From Isoetes taiwanensis (Eukaryota > Streptophyta > Lycopodiopsida > Isoetales > Isoetaceae), in NCBI GenBank assembly GCA_021234155.1, contig JAJEKV010000582.1, forward strand, positions 62,001-126,000: a stretch of DNA of 64,000 nucleotides, given 5' to 3'. Below the pieces are notes generated by a model. The model searched no databases, was not told the origin of the DNA, and saw nothing but the letters and a program-made list of their open reading frames with translations. This document shows, piece by piece, positions 55,059-64,000 of the stretch (positions are counted from its first letter, which is position 1; each line of letters begins with the position of its first letter). Both the position numbers and the translations under genes were made by a program.

Positions 55059-56941
55059 GGTATATAGAGGTATATATAGAGCTATCGAGCAAAGTTCAAA
55101 AGGGAGTTGGTTTCTAATAAGGTTCTTTCAAGGAGATGGCTCCTAATGAAGCTACCAAGGAGATGGCTCGAGACTTGAGGAATAGAAGATGACAATGCAA
55201 ATGGCTTCTAGAAGTTCTTTCAAGGAGATGGTTTCTATTAAAGTTGTTGCTCTTCAATTCTTGTAGGCATTCCAATAATTGAAGGAGGCTCAAAACTTCA
55301 ATCATGGAAGATGACAATGCAAAAAGCTGAAGATCTCTTAAATTGCTCACTTTCTCCACGGCTCTCCAAGAAGATGGCACCAACAAATGGTGTCCACATA
55401 TTCGTGGCCATGGTGTCCATGATCATCGATCGGAGGTGAGTTTCTTATCGATGCATTTAATCTGTTATGTTTTCTTACAAAGTAAGAGATGATGACAAGA
55501 CCACAAATCTTGTGAGCCCTATCGTGAAAAGCCCAAAAACGTTTTTTGAATTACCACTATTGATCTCATGCGGATTGGTAATGAACAAAATATTTGAGTC
55601 ATAAGTAAAAGCATTTTCATGCAGCAATGACTCTTAAAGTGATGACTTAAGCTTTATTTGATTCTATATATATATAGGCATTTTAGTGATTAATTCAAGT
55701 ATATAAAGGGCAATGCATATTAGTTTTTCCTAAAAATAAAAAGACATTAATGCTCATAAAGAGCACATATTTCCACACGTAATTTAAGAACTAAAATAAC
55801 TGACTTAAAGGGAAGGGACATGTTTTTATTTTAGTTCTTTAAAAAATTATCACATTATTATGACTAAATTTTATCCGGGCTCACTATCCTCGTTGAGCGG
55901 TCCTTCTACAAGAGAATCTCTAGTTTCTTTCTTTCTTCAAATCTAAATCCTATCGATTAACTTAAAATTGCAGCCCGGTACTTTGAGCGAACAATAAAAA
56001 GATTGAACATTGCACTATTGAGTTCTCCGCATCATATTGCTACATGCAATATGCTTCATAAAAGCAAGTCATAAAACCTCTAAAGAACATGTCAAAATTA
56101 CATTCAATGCACAACATTTCTTTTGATGTAATATGCTCATTTAATTTGCAATCCTAGATTACATAAGAACCCTGAAGAACATTCCTAGCTTGATGCAAAA
56201 AAGAGACTTCCATTCCGGAGTTGCTGGATTCCTCACAAATACCTACCCTTCTTCCTCCTTCCTTTTGGTGCTATCTATTGGAATTGGAGTTACATCCTCA
56301 CAAGTCAAATGTTGAAACACCAATAAGTCTAAAGTTCAATTTTGAATGAAATATAAAAATGCAATAGTACAATCTAACAAGCAACAGACCAATTTGCCCA
56401 ATTAGATGCAACCTCAATTAGTAGATCCTAATTTTTCATTCATTCTTATGTTTTTCTCACGCTTTCACTAAAAAATTCAGCATGCCTTATATGGTAGCTT
56501 ATCAATTTCTTGTACATGCAACCAAATCTAAGCGTGTGCCCCTTCGCAAATAAGCTTATTACACTCCGATTGTGGTGAAGCCCCTGGAATTTTGCTATGA
56601 CCCGAGCTGTATAGAAAAATTATCAGAGGTTTCTAATGTCGACACACCATCAACCTACAAAAAACCAAGGCAAGAAGTCGTATCCCTTTTACAACCGTTT
56701 GGAAGCATTTTCAAAGCGAGGCAGTGAGACAGAGAGGACATGTGGTTAGTAAGAAATTTTGACCTTGTTCGGTGTAGGTATGCATGTTTCCCATGCCCCT
56801 TCTATAAGATCACACATTTGATTTTAAAGGTATTGCTCGAGATGCAAGGAACATTGACAAGCTAGCAAAATTTGGATTTGTGGCGTCTTCACGAAATACT
56901 ACTTGTAATTTGAAGGGATTTTTCATTACAATTGCTACTTA
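55059..56941. other. AT-rich spacer without recognised genes
   Basis: The motif TTTCAAGGAGATGG and variants (CAAGGAGATGGCT) repeat at about 55128, 55168 and 55217, and GAAGATGACAATGCAAA occurs twice (about 55185 and 55307), a degenerate local repeat. Downstream is AT-rich. 56827-56940 contains an open stretch including IARDARNIDKLAKFGFVASS, possibly another exon of the protease relic that follows, but I cannot place it in that family. Confidence 0.45.
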
Positions 56942-57283
56942 AAGGACAACCTTGAGACATTCTTTAACTTCCATATTCACGACTTGATCTCACGGGATAT
57001 GTGGCATATAAAGCAAGTCAGCAATCACTATGGTAGGATGGATGTTGGTCATTATCACGCCTATGCAAAGGTGGTTAGAAAACTCATATTTCCATTAATG
57101 TTTTTGATGTTTTATGTGGAAGGGTGTTCAAATAAATTTATACAAATGTTTTTTTTAGGTTGCTTGATGACAACAAGTGGTATAATGTTGATGATAACCA
57201 TAATGAGGATGAAATAAAAACGTCAACAACATATGTTCTATTTATAGAAGAAAACATAGTGATAAAGGCCTCAAGAATGACAT
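56942..57283 (+). pseudogene. Ubiquitin-specific protease (USP/UBP, C19), C-terminal exons
   Basis: USPs remove ubiquitin from proteins using Cys and His boxes. The first block (56942-57070) reads KDNLETFFNFHIHDLISRDM and KQVSNHYGRMDVGHYHAYAK, matching the family's LETFVNFPIHDLDL and VSNHYGG-x-GGGHYTAY; the catalytic His of the GHY box is kept while T has become H. A segment bounded by GTGGTT and TTTTTTTAG (57071-57158) looks like an intron. The second block (57159-57283) gives LLDDNKWYNVDDNHNEDEIK then TSTTYVLFIEE, matching WY-x-FDD and the terminal AYVLFY. Joining at those splice sites is out of frame by one base, so the copy is damaged. The Cys box and N-terminal domains are absent. An L1 tail begins 15 bp further on. 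Confidence 0.8.
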
Positions 57284-57453
57284 AATAAATGGCTGAATTT
57301 TTTTTTTTTTTTGAAGAAGCTCAGGTCAACAATATATTAAAAGAATGGTAATGTTACAAAGCAAGTGAGGAGGAAGGAGAAGCGCCCCAAAGAGGCAGTG
57401 ATACCTCGACACTCCACAACAATTGCAACTCTCTTTTTGTACAAACATCACCA

Positions 57454-59843
57454 TCACCATCTACCACACCCAAGAAGTCCCATTAAAATGGAAAACTTCC
57501 GCTCTACTAATCCAGGAACACCAAAAGCTTTGAAATAGCTTGTACTCGAGGGAATCGAGGAATCAGAGAGGGCTTTCTTTGGATCCCCTAAATCCATCAC
57601 AACCGCCGGCTTCAAATCAACCACACCAACCAAGCCACGCCCGCGGATGCAAGGCTTACCGCCGCGACGGCGGCCAAGCACCGGATACACATGAAGCGGC
57701 AATTGTTGGCTATTCAATCTCACCAAGCGAGCCCCGACCAAATCGGGCAACGCAAATGAGGGCATAAAACCGGACAATGCTCCACAGTCTCGATGAAGGC
57801 CACAACAAGGGCAAAGAGGGCTCACACCACCCTAAAGCCCGACTCACAAGGACATTCACCACAATCGGCGGTGCACCACCTGCCACATAAGCACCCTGAA
57901 CCTTCCGGTGGGGAAGTGGGCTCCATGTCCCACGTCCAAACGGCCATCGAGAACCCTGCGGAGACCACTTGCACAGAAGAGGGGAAAGTGTCATGAATAG
58001 CCAACACCCGTAACAAGACCGCACAAAACAAGAAGATACAACATCCGGATGAACCTTCCAAACCTGCACCACCACATCACCTGAGGGACTATAGGTATAT
58101 ATGTAGCGGAATACTCCCCGCCACTTGTTCCCGTGATGGCAGTCTTGGCCACCGGCCCTTCAGCAAAGCGAGCCCGAAAGAACTCCCACGGGCTAGCTGA
58201 CCATCCCAATACCAATCCTCCAAGGTGAGCACAAAGCCTTGGGCCGGGCTCATGGGTCCAGAGCATACCTGATGGCGACCAAGGGCAAATGCAGGAGGTA
58301 GAGGAACCCACAAGAAAGGAGAAGAGTGGTGATAAACCGAGGCATAATCTAGGGCGGGAAGAGCACATACGTGATCCCAAACCCCGCAACACCAGAGTGA
58401 GAAAAGGGGATGCATGGAAAAGGCCTGAACCATACAATGGTGCCTGTGGCAACTCTACATGCACTGACGACTTTCCAAATGCCACACAATGGCGAAGAGA
58501 TTGCCACAATAGTGCGCACCGAGGGAGAAGATGCTCCATCCCCAGAATGCTCCAAATAAACTTAGAGACCAACACCTTACTATGTAGTGCCAAATCCGAA
58601 TGGCCAAGCCCCCATCCTCCGGGCTGGAACACTTCCACCAAGCCACTTTAACAACGCCCCTTCATCATCCCACTTCCCACACAAAATTTCAACAATCTTA
58701 TCCAAAGCCTGTATCTTACCCTCGGGAGCTAACATCGCAGATCTTTGTATACACATGAGTGCTACAAAATCTTGACTTGGCAATAGTGATCCTACCGCCA
58801 TGGACAACTTGCTACCCTTCCACCAATTGAGGTGTTTCTCGCAACCCCCTGCAAAATCTCATCCCACACCCTCCCCATGGAAACATCCCTCCAAGGGGAA
58901 TACCCAACAGCTTAGTACACACATTACCCGGAAGCACCTTCAAAGGGAATAGAGCCAAACAAGGGGAGGCGGAGTCAAGCTGGGCCCATAATGAGACATT
59001 TACCCCATTCGAGGAAGAATGCACGAGGCCAAGGGAGAAAGTATCCAGCAAACCCTTCACATTCCATAAATTCCTCTCTTCGCCATCAAGAGAAAAATGT
59101 CATCATCCGTGCCCCGGTTAATAACCCTTTGACTACCATCCCCGCATCAAAGCCCATCCACCACCCTCCTCCACCGCAGCCAAAAACAATCGGAGCAAGT
59201 GCGCCGCCGCCAATCGTAAACAAAATGGTGCCAAAGGGCACCCGACGCACCCGCGCCTAAGGAGAAAAAGGCGGAGGGTTCACCCCGCACACCACCGTGG
59301 CAGCGGCTGACCTATGCAGCTTCATGGATCTACTGTAAAAGCGTGGACCCACCTCAACGCTAACATCATGGCGGAACAAAGAACTCCCCAACGGACACTA
59401 TCATAAGCTTTAGCAAAGTCGAGCTTAAGATAAGCAATGCCTTGACACATTCTCCTGGCCCAATAAAGGCCCTCATAAGGCTTTGGCAACATTAGTCAAA
59501 ATGTTCCTCCGGGAACAAACCCAGACTGCACCTTACTAATGGAAGAAGTCAACACTGGCTTCAACTTCGGCCAGGGCTTTTCGCAATAATCTTGTACACA
59601 GAGGACAACAAGGATATAGGCCTCCAATCATTAATAGTAGAAGGCTGCTTAACCTTAGGAATCAAGGAAATGCATGCGGATTCAAGATCCTATCCATGTG
59701 AGAAGACTGCAGCAACTCAAGATACACGGTGGAGACTCACCAGCCCACTCCCAATAAGTCTGAAAGAACTCCATAGGGATGCCATCCAGCCCGTGACATT
59801 TATCCATGCACATACATGCCTCCGCTAAATCCTTCGGGAGAGC
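57454..59843 (-). pseudogene. L1 ORF2, reverse transcriptase to C-terminus
   Basis: Read on the minus strand from 59843: DLAEACMCMDKCHGLDGIPM then EFFQTYWEWAG (start of the plant L1 RT), VQSGFVPGRNILTNVAKAL, YLKLDFAKAYDSVRWEFF (about 59430-59340), a catalytic box that reads TDDDIFLLMA in place of FADD (about 59110), KLSMAVGSLLPSQDFV-type sequence (about 58800), KIVEILCGKWDDEGALLKW (about 58690-58640), GGLGIRIWHYIVRCWSLSLF (about 58610-58550) and PWCALLW-like sequence. Multiple frames are needed. The ORF2 product nicks target DNA and copies the RNA; this copy cannot. Confidence 0.75.
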
Positions 59844-59849
59844 TCACGC

Positions 59850-62800
59850 TCCAAGCTCTCCACGTTGGTGAGGCAAAACTTTGATCGGTGATATCTCTCT
59901 TATCTGGTGTAGGATTTTTGGCGTGCTTGGGCTCGTTGGAAAGCGTGCTCTGAGCTCTTTCCAGCGGTGTATAGCATCAGCTGTTTTGCATGTGATTTGT
60001 TGCTGCAAACAGCTGATTTCCGGACTGGTCCGGATGACATGGCTCCCGCCAGACAGTTGATGGGGGGCTCGATTGAGCCTCATGGCTTGGGGCTGAAGCC
60101 AAGGGGAGATGGCGAGGAGAAAGAATCCTCCAAGAAGGGAAGGGCGTGGGTCTCGGCATGCATGAAGAGGCTTGGCTGTAGGAAGTGGCATGCAATTGGT
60201 GGCGGAGATGAGGGAGCTCTTGGAATCCCCTTGGGGTTGAGAGGTATGTGGATTGCTCTTCCTCTCAATATAATTCTGAGACCCAAGTAGATTGTGTTTT
60301 GGAGACTCGGTCTTGATTCCATCAAGCATGCCCCTTTGGAAACCGGATGCGTGATGCCCTCGCCTTTTGTGCTTGGGAAGGAATCACTGGCGGTGATGCA
60401 CCCTCTTCTAGGGTGCATGTAGCCTGATGTGTCTCTGAGGGTGCCTCTGGATACCTCTCGGTGCCGGCGGCGCCCTAAATCTGTCTTGCCTACGGGGCGG
60501 AACAATGAATTTCTTGTTCAAGATCACTTTCGGTAGGGGTTTTGATTGGATTAAGCGCAAGGCTCGAGTGTAGAAGCGCGTGTTCAAGCTCGAAGTTTGT
60601 GGAGGATCATCACTCTGTTGACTTGAGCTGACTCTTCGGAGACTCCATGGATAGATATTGATCATACCGGGCATGTTTGGACCATTGAGAATCTAGTTTC
60701 ATTTGCGGTGTTGGGCTATTTCACGGGTTACATATTGGACCACGAGGAGGTTTAGCTCTTGGCTTCTTTGGACATCCGAGGCGGATTGGTTTTACTTGGT
60801 ATCGATCTCTAAATTCTTACCAAATAATTTCTTCCTAATCATGTTTGGTGAGTCTTACGTGCGGCAATTGGTTAGTCGGGGGTGGATCGTTGGGTGATTC
60901 ATATGTGTTGTATCCGATATTATACTCAGCAACAATGTCCACCAGTTCTTTGTGGTTAACATCCGTGTTGGTTCAGTCGGATCTTCCTCGACCTGATGGT
61001 GCGATTTCTTGGTTTCTATGGCCAATGGCACGGGGTGTATATTTGGCTCATTCTATTGTGCGGTCCCCAAGATGCGTGTTGCTCCGCTGCTGCGGCTGTG
61101 CCCACTTCTCCAAAGTCGTAGTGGTCCTGGCATTTTTCTTTTCGATTGAAGCTTTTGAATGGCTCGAGATTGGCGGATGTTTCCATCTATTGTGCTACCA
61201 TTTGACCTCGTTGATGATCCCGCTAGTCGGGCTGGTGCTTGTGATGTGGTAGGGTTGCAGTGTTGATGAGGGCGGGATTCCCTCGGTTCACGAGGTCACA
61301 GTGAAGAGGACTCCGTGGTGCGATGGAGTGGAGTTGGACGAGGTGGTGTGGTTGGGAGAGGTGGTGTGGGGCAGGGGGCGTGCTTGCTGCTTGCCGCCCT
61401 TTGATGGCGGGGCTAGGGGACGTGGTGGCTCGGGGAGGGCTGAGATGATTTGGTTGTGGCTAGATCGAGGGACGGGGGTTGTGGCGGTGATGATCCTGCT
61501 TTGGGGATGTCCCGATGGCGGTATGTCTTGAGCATGAGGTGGCTGGAGCAACCGGTTGGAGGTAGAGACTAGTGTGGCCCATGACTCTATGGAGGTGCCT
61601 GGGGACTTCCAACTGCGTGTTGGAAGTGGAATATCACGAAGTTGTGGCCCATGACTTTGTGGAGGTGCACAGGGGACTTCCAACTGCGTGTTGGAAGTAG
61701 AATATCACGTAGAGCGGCTGTGGGTCACATTCTTCGTGATTAATCCTCGCTCTGAATGACTTTCGGTGGAGTGGGGCTGGCTGGCCGGTGGGTAGGCATG
61801 TGGGGCTGGACACTTCTCCTGCAGGATGAATAGTCGATCCTCGGTTGGAATGCGGGGGTGCGGTCCTCTAGTAGTAAGAGGCCCGTGTTTCTCGGCAGCG
61901 CCGGCCCCGATATTGTTTGCATTCAGGAGCATAAGTGTCTGGGGTGATATGTCCGGGCTCATGAATATGGTTGGTAGGCAGTTTGGTTTATTGCTTCTTC
62001 TTACGCGGACTAGTGGGGGTACTCTTATTGCTTGGAAGATGGATGTGCAGTCACATACTGCGCAGTGCATGAGTTTTGGTCGGTGGGCAATAATTAAGTG
62101 GTTGGAGGCGGGCAAGAGTGGGGGATTGTTAATGTTTATGCCCTAATCAGCCTTCACGTGAAGTGCTTTGTGGGCCTGATCGGTCCGAATAAGTTCTGAG
62201 CCCTTGGTGGGTTGCGGGTTGCTTGGTTGTTGTTAGGGATTTCAATATGGTAGAGCGAGTAGAAGATCGCTGCGGTTCGCACCTTGTCTTGTGGGGATTT
62301 GAGAGGGACCCTTTGGTCTCGTTTGTTGGGGATTTGGCCTTGGTTGGGGTCCACAGGGACTTGTCTTTCACCCTATTGTAATAGCAGATTGGCGGGCGGC
62401 GTATGCTAGGGTATGACCGGTCTTATGCTTCCCATGCATTGGATGGTGTGCCCTCTTTGGCGGAGTAACATACGTCTACCTCCATTTCTGATCATTACCC
62501 TCGTGTTTTGTCCAGTCGGGGTGTGGTTGCCCTCAGCCTTCTGAGAACGGTGTTCCGTTTGAACACGGCCGGATCGCGGTTTCGCCCGGTGCGGGGAGTT
62601 GTGGCGATACCTTTTCATCTCTGAAGGGTATATGCGGTATGGTTTGCGTTGGCCAGGGTGGCGTTTTTGCTGGGTCTTTGGTAGGCGTGTGCGGCGGGGG
62701 AGGCGGCAAGAGTTGCATAGTCTTTATCAGGAGTTGGAGAAGCTTGGGCGCAGCCGATGGCATTAGGGGAGAATCAAGTGTTGCAGCGTATTGTTGCTTT

Positions 62801-62885
62801 GGAGCAGGTTAAAGTGCATGGGCGTGTGAAGCAGCCCTTACCTGGTTGAAAGGGGGATACAAGGAGGTAAATTGTTCTTGAGGCT
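59850..62885 (+). pseudogene. L1 5' half: leader, ORF1-like region and endonuclease (inverted segment)
   Basis: A plus-strand ATG at 60039 opens MAPARQLMGGSIEPHGLGLK and is closed at 60290, a possible ORF1 start. Sequence from 60290 to 61550 is GC-rich and only weakly recognisable. The endonuclease is clear: DIVCIQEHKCLG (61908-61942), VWFIASSYAD / SGGTLIAWKMDVQ (about 61985-62050), FNMVERVEDRCG (about 62244-62275), STSISDHYPRVL (about 62475-62510, the S-D-H catalytic box intact), and IVALEQVKVHGRVKQPLPG (about 62790-62845) in the linker before RT. Several frameshifts are present. Confidence 0.65.
61571..61709. repeat. 70-bp tandem repeat carrying two palindromes
   Basis: Two units of 70-71 bp begin GTGTGGCCCATGACT-like at 61573 and 61643 and end GAATATCACG. 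Each contains a palindrome with perfect 9-bp arms ACTTCCAAC / GTTGGAAGT around TGCGT (61605-61627 and 61676-61698). The core is the same as in the array at 22.86-23.20 kb. The units sit between the ORF1-like and endonuclease parts of the inverted L1 segment. Confidence 0.9.
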
Positions 62886-62973
62886 TCTACCCGGTGGCGA
62901 TATCGCGGCATCTATGGCGTTTACTTAGGCTACGCTATATGGTCAGACTATACCAGCCTAACCTATCTTTTAA

Positions 62974-63255
62974 TGCTCACGCAATTAGCAACATTCATGA
63001 AAGTTGTTTTTTCATTTGTGCTTGATGGCCAAGAACTTTGAATCACACCCTATAGTGCGGCATTATGCATGTATGGTTGACCTCCTTGCCCGCCAGATAT
63101 GTGCAAGAAGCACGGAACTTGTATTAAATTTGCCATGTCGACCAAGTTTATTAATATGGAGATCATTTGTTGCCGCATCGATATGGAATTGGGCAAGCAG
63201 GCCATACAACAAGTCCTTCAAACATTTTATACGAGGGCAATTGGCCGATGTTTAA
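62974..63255 (+). pseudogene. Pentatricopeptide repeat (PPR) protein fragment, C-terminal repeats
   Basis: PPR proteins of the PLS type bind organellar RNA in plants. The frame through 63010-63255 reads HPIVRHYACMVDLLARQ, then LVLNLPCRPSLLIWRSFVAA and NKSFKH, matching the typical HYACMVDLLGRAG...MP..P...W..LL.AC segment near the end of these proteins before the E domain. There is no ATG, no upstream repeat array and no downstream E/DYW domain, so only one or two repeats survive. Confidence 0.7.
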
Positions 63256-63285
63256 TAGTCCTCTAATGCCCAACACATAACTTTA

Positions 63286-63362
63286 GTCCTTTGGGACATT
63301 CGATAAAATTGGAATGGTAGAGAGAAGATTAGCATGCATGGCCCCGCCAAGGATGGTCCAAC
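63286..63362 (+). pseudogene. U6 snRNA pseudogene
   Basis: The sequence matches plant U6 from its 5' stem (GTCCTTTGGGACAT against GTCCCTTCGGGGACAT) through CGATAAAATTGGAA, AGAGAAGATTAGCATG and GGCCCC-GC-CAAGGATG, and ends at GGTCCAA. The 3' part between GGATG and GGTCC is deleted (about 20 nt), and GCATG is duplicated before GGCCCC. The ACAGAGA box reads GTAGAGAGA. U6 is the catalytic spliceosomal RNA; this copy lacks its 3' region and no T-run terminator follows. No convincing upstream sequence element or TATA box is seen. Confidence 0.85.
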
Positions 63363-64000
63363 ATGTAACTTTATTTCACACTCCAAAGTGTAGGTTATCC
63401 GTTCTTATGTCTTTAAGACAAGAACTCCTATTCCTTTAAAGCACAATTTCTCTAAATTGGAAAATATGAGCAATTTGGATTTAGTTTTTATTGCAAGCCT
63501 TATATGGGTCTCTAGTATACAGGCATAATACACTTGTATCATACATATGTCTATGTCTGTATGGTATATAAATATTAAGAAACATGTTAATATGACATCA
63601 TACAAAACAGGTTGAGATGGCTACTTCTCATATATTATCGTATCATATGGTATCATATGGTATCATATGGTATCATATGGTATATGGTATCATATATACG
63701 TATGCTGGAATAAGATCACAATAATAATTACATTAATTATATAATCGAGAAAATTGACTAAGATTGAGAGCTTTTAACAAATCTTCAAGGAAAGTGTTTC
63801 ATCATGGATTCCGCTTGGAACATTTGCTTTTGGCATCAATGGTAAATACATGCTAGTCCTATATAGCCTTCGGTTTCTAAAGAGATAGGACAACAAGCGT
63901 GTTATGGGCCCTGGACTCGAAATGTTGTCTTAACATGTGAGTTTGGAAGATCTAGCTTGTATTAGGGAGAACTTCGTCGAGCTCAACATGAGCTCCTTAG
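63363..64000. other. Spacer at the right end
   Basis: No gene recognised. AT-rich with an ATATGGTATC simple repeat at 63641-63695. The last 200 bp have short open stretches on the plus strand without similarity I can name. Confidence 0.45.
63641..63695 (+). repeat. 10-bp satellite-like repeat TATCATATGG
   Basis: Four perfect copies of TATCATATGG (63641-63680) are followed by a shortened copy and a degenerate one. Each unit contains the palindrome CATATG, so the run can form a cruciform. Confidence 0.9.

Larger units (their letters stand above)
57298..62885 (-). mobile_element. L1 LINE with inverted 5' half (twin-priming structure)
   Basis: A T-run of 15 (57298-57312) marks the poly(A) tail of a minus-strand L1. 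Minus-strand ORF2 sequence extends to about 59843, where it switches abruptly to plus-strand L1 5' sequence running to about 62885. In the minus-strand sense the order is: inverted leader/ORF1/endonuclease, then upright reverse transcriptase to poly(A), with the inverted part's own 5' end at the junction. The inverted part stops in the endonuclease-RT linker and the upright part starts near the beginning of RT, so together they cover most of one L1. No target duplication was found. Confidence 0.7.

Noticed and set aside
57991-58641. 216-codon minus-strand frame as an independent gene
   Set aside because: Its sequence is the C-terminal part of L1 ORF2, partly in a shifted frame; it is a fragment of the element, not a separate gene.
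59844-60329. 161-codon minus-strand open frame
   Set aside because: It lies opposite the plus-strand L1 leader/ORF1 region and has no recognisable protein features; treated as an antisense shadow.

Overview
This is a 64 kb stretch of nuclear DNA from a land plant, and nearly all of it is transposon-derived or decayed. The plant origin rests on a chromodomain-bearing Ty3 element, plant L1-type LINEs, a Ty1/copia element primed by a tRNA-iMet-like site, and relics of a PPR protein, a serine-carboxypeptidase-like protein, an ABCB transporter and a U6 snRNA. The low gene density and nested old elements fit a large, slowly purged genome. A fern or another non-flowering plant is my guess; the sequence does not prove it. 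I see no gene that is certainly intact.

Layout. 1-7.4 kb holds no recognised gene, but has a poly(A) retroposon end, a 21-nt minisatellite (5.4-5.6 kb) and a foldback array of an AAACCCTT-type motif (6.1-6.6 kb). 7.4-13.7 kb carries one ABCB (P-glycoprotein) gene in two complementary halves on opposite strands: the 3' half on the minus strand and the 5' half on the plus strand. Both halves break at the Walker A motif of the first nucleotide-binding domain, as an inversion would leave them. 14.8-20.5 kb is a decayed Ty3/gypsy chromovirus followed by LTR-like sequence. 22.8-24.4 kb has five short palindromes built on one core and a 221-bp tandem duplication. 27.2-28.3 kb is a 1.1 kb insertion between 19-bp direct repeats.

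29.2-29.7 kb (minus strand) is the most gene-like locus: TATA box, signal peptide, and 20-residue tandem repeats with a strict C-x7-CC-x-KNG(Y/W)G...C-x3-C pattern, interrupted by one in-frame TAG. 29.95-38.2 kb is a direct tandem duplication of a unit of about 2 kb. The first copy is interrupted by an L1-like element that has ORF1 but no ORF2, and by a 2.6 kb unique block; the second copy supplies the uninterrupted sites. 38.9-39.2 kb holds two exons of a serine carboxypeptidase-like relic.

40.3-55.05 kb is one Ty1/copia element with both LTRs and a 5-bp target duplication (AGAAT). It was invaded by a 5'-truncated Ty3/gypsy element, itself hit by a 531-bp poly(A) retroposon with a 15-bp target duplication, and a LINE with an (ATTAC)6 tail lies in its 3' part. 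56.9-57.3 kb has the C-terminal exons of a ubiquitin-specific protease. 57.3-62.9 kb is an L1 element whose 5' half is inverted against its 3' half in the arrangement expected from twin priming. 63.0-63.4 kb has a PPR fragment and a U6 snRNA pseudogene.

Limits: all homology calls are from recognising conserved motifs by eye. Many relics shift frame every few dozen codons, so their edges are approximate.
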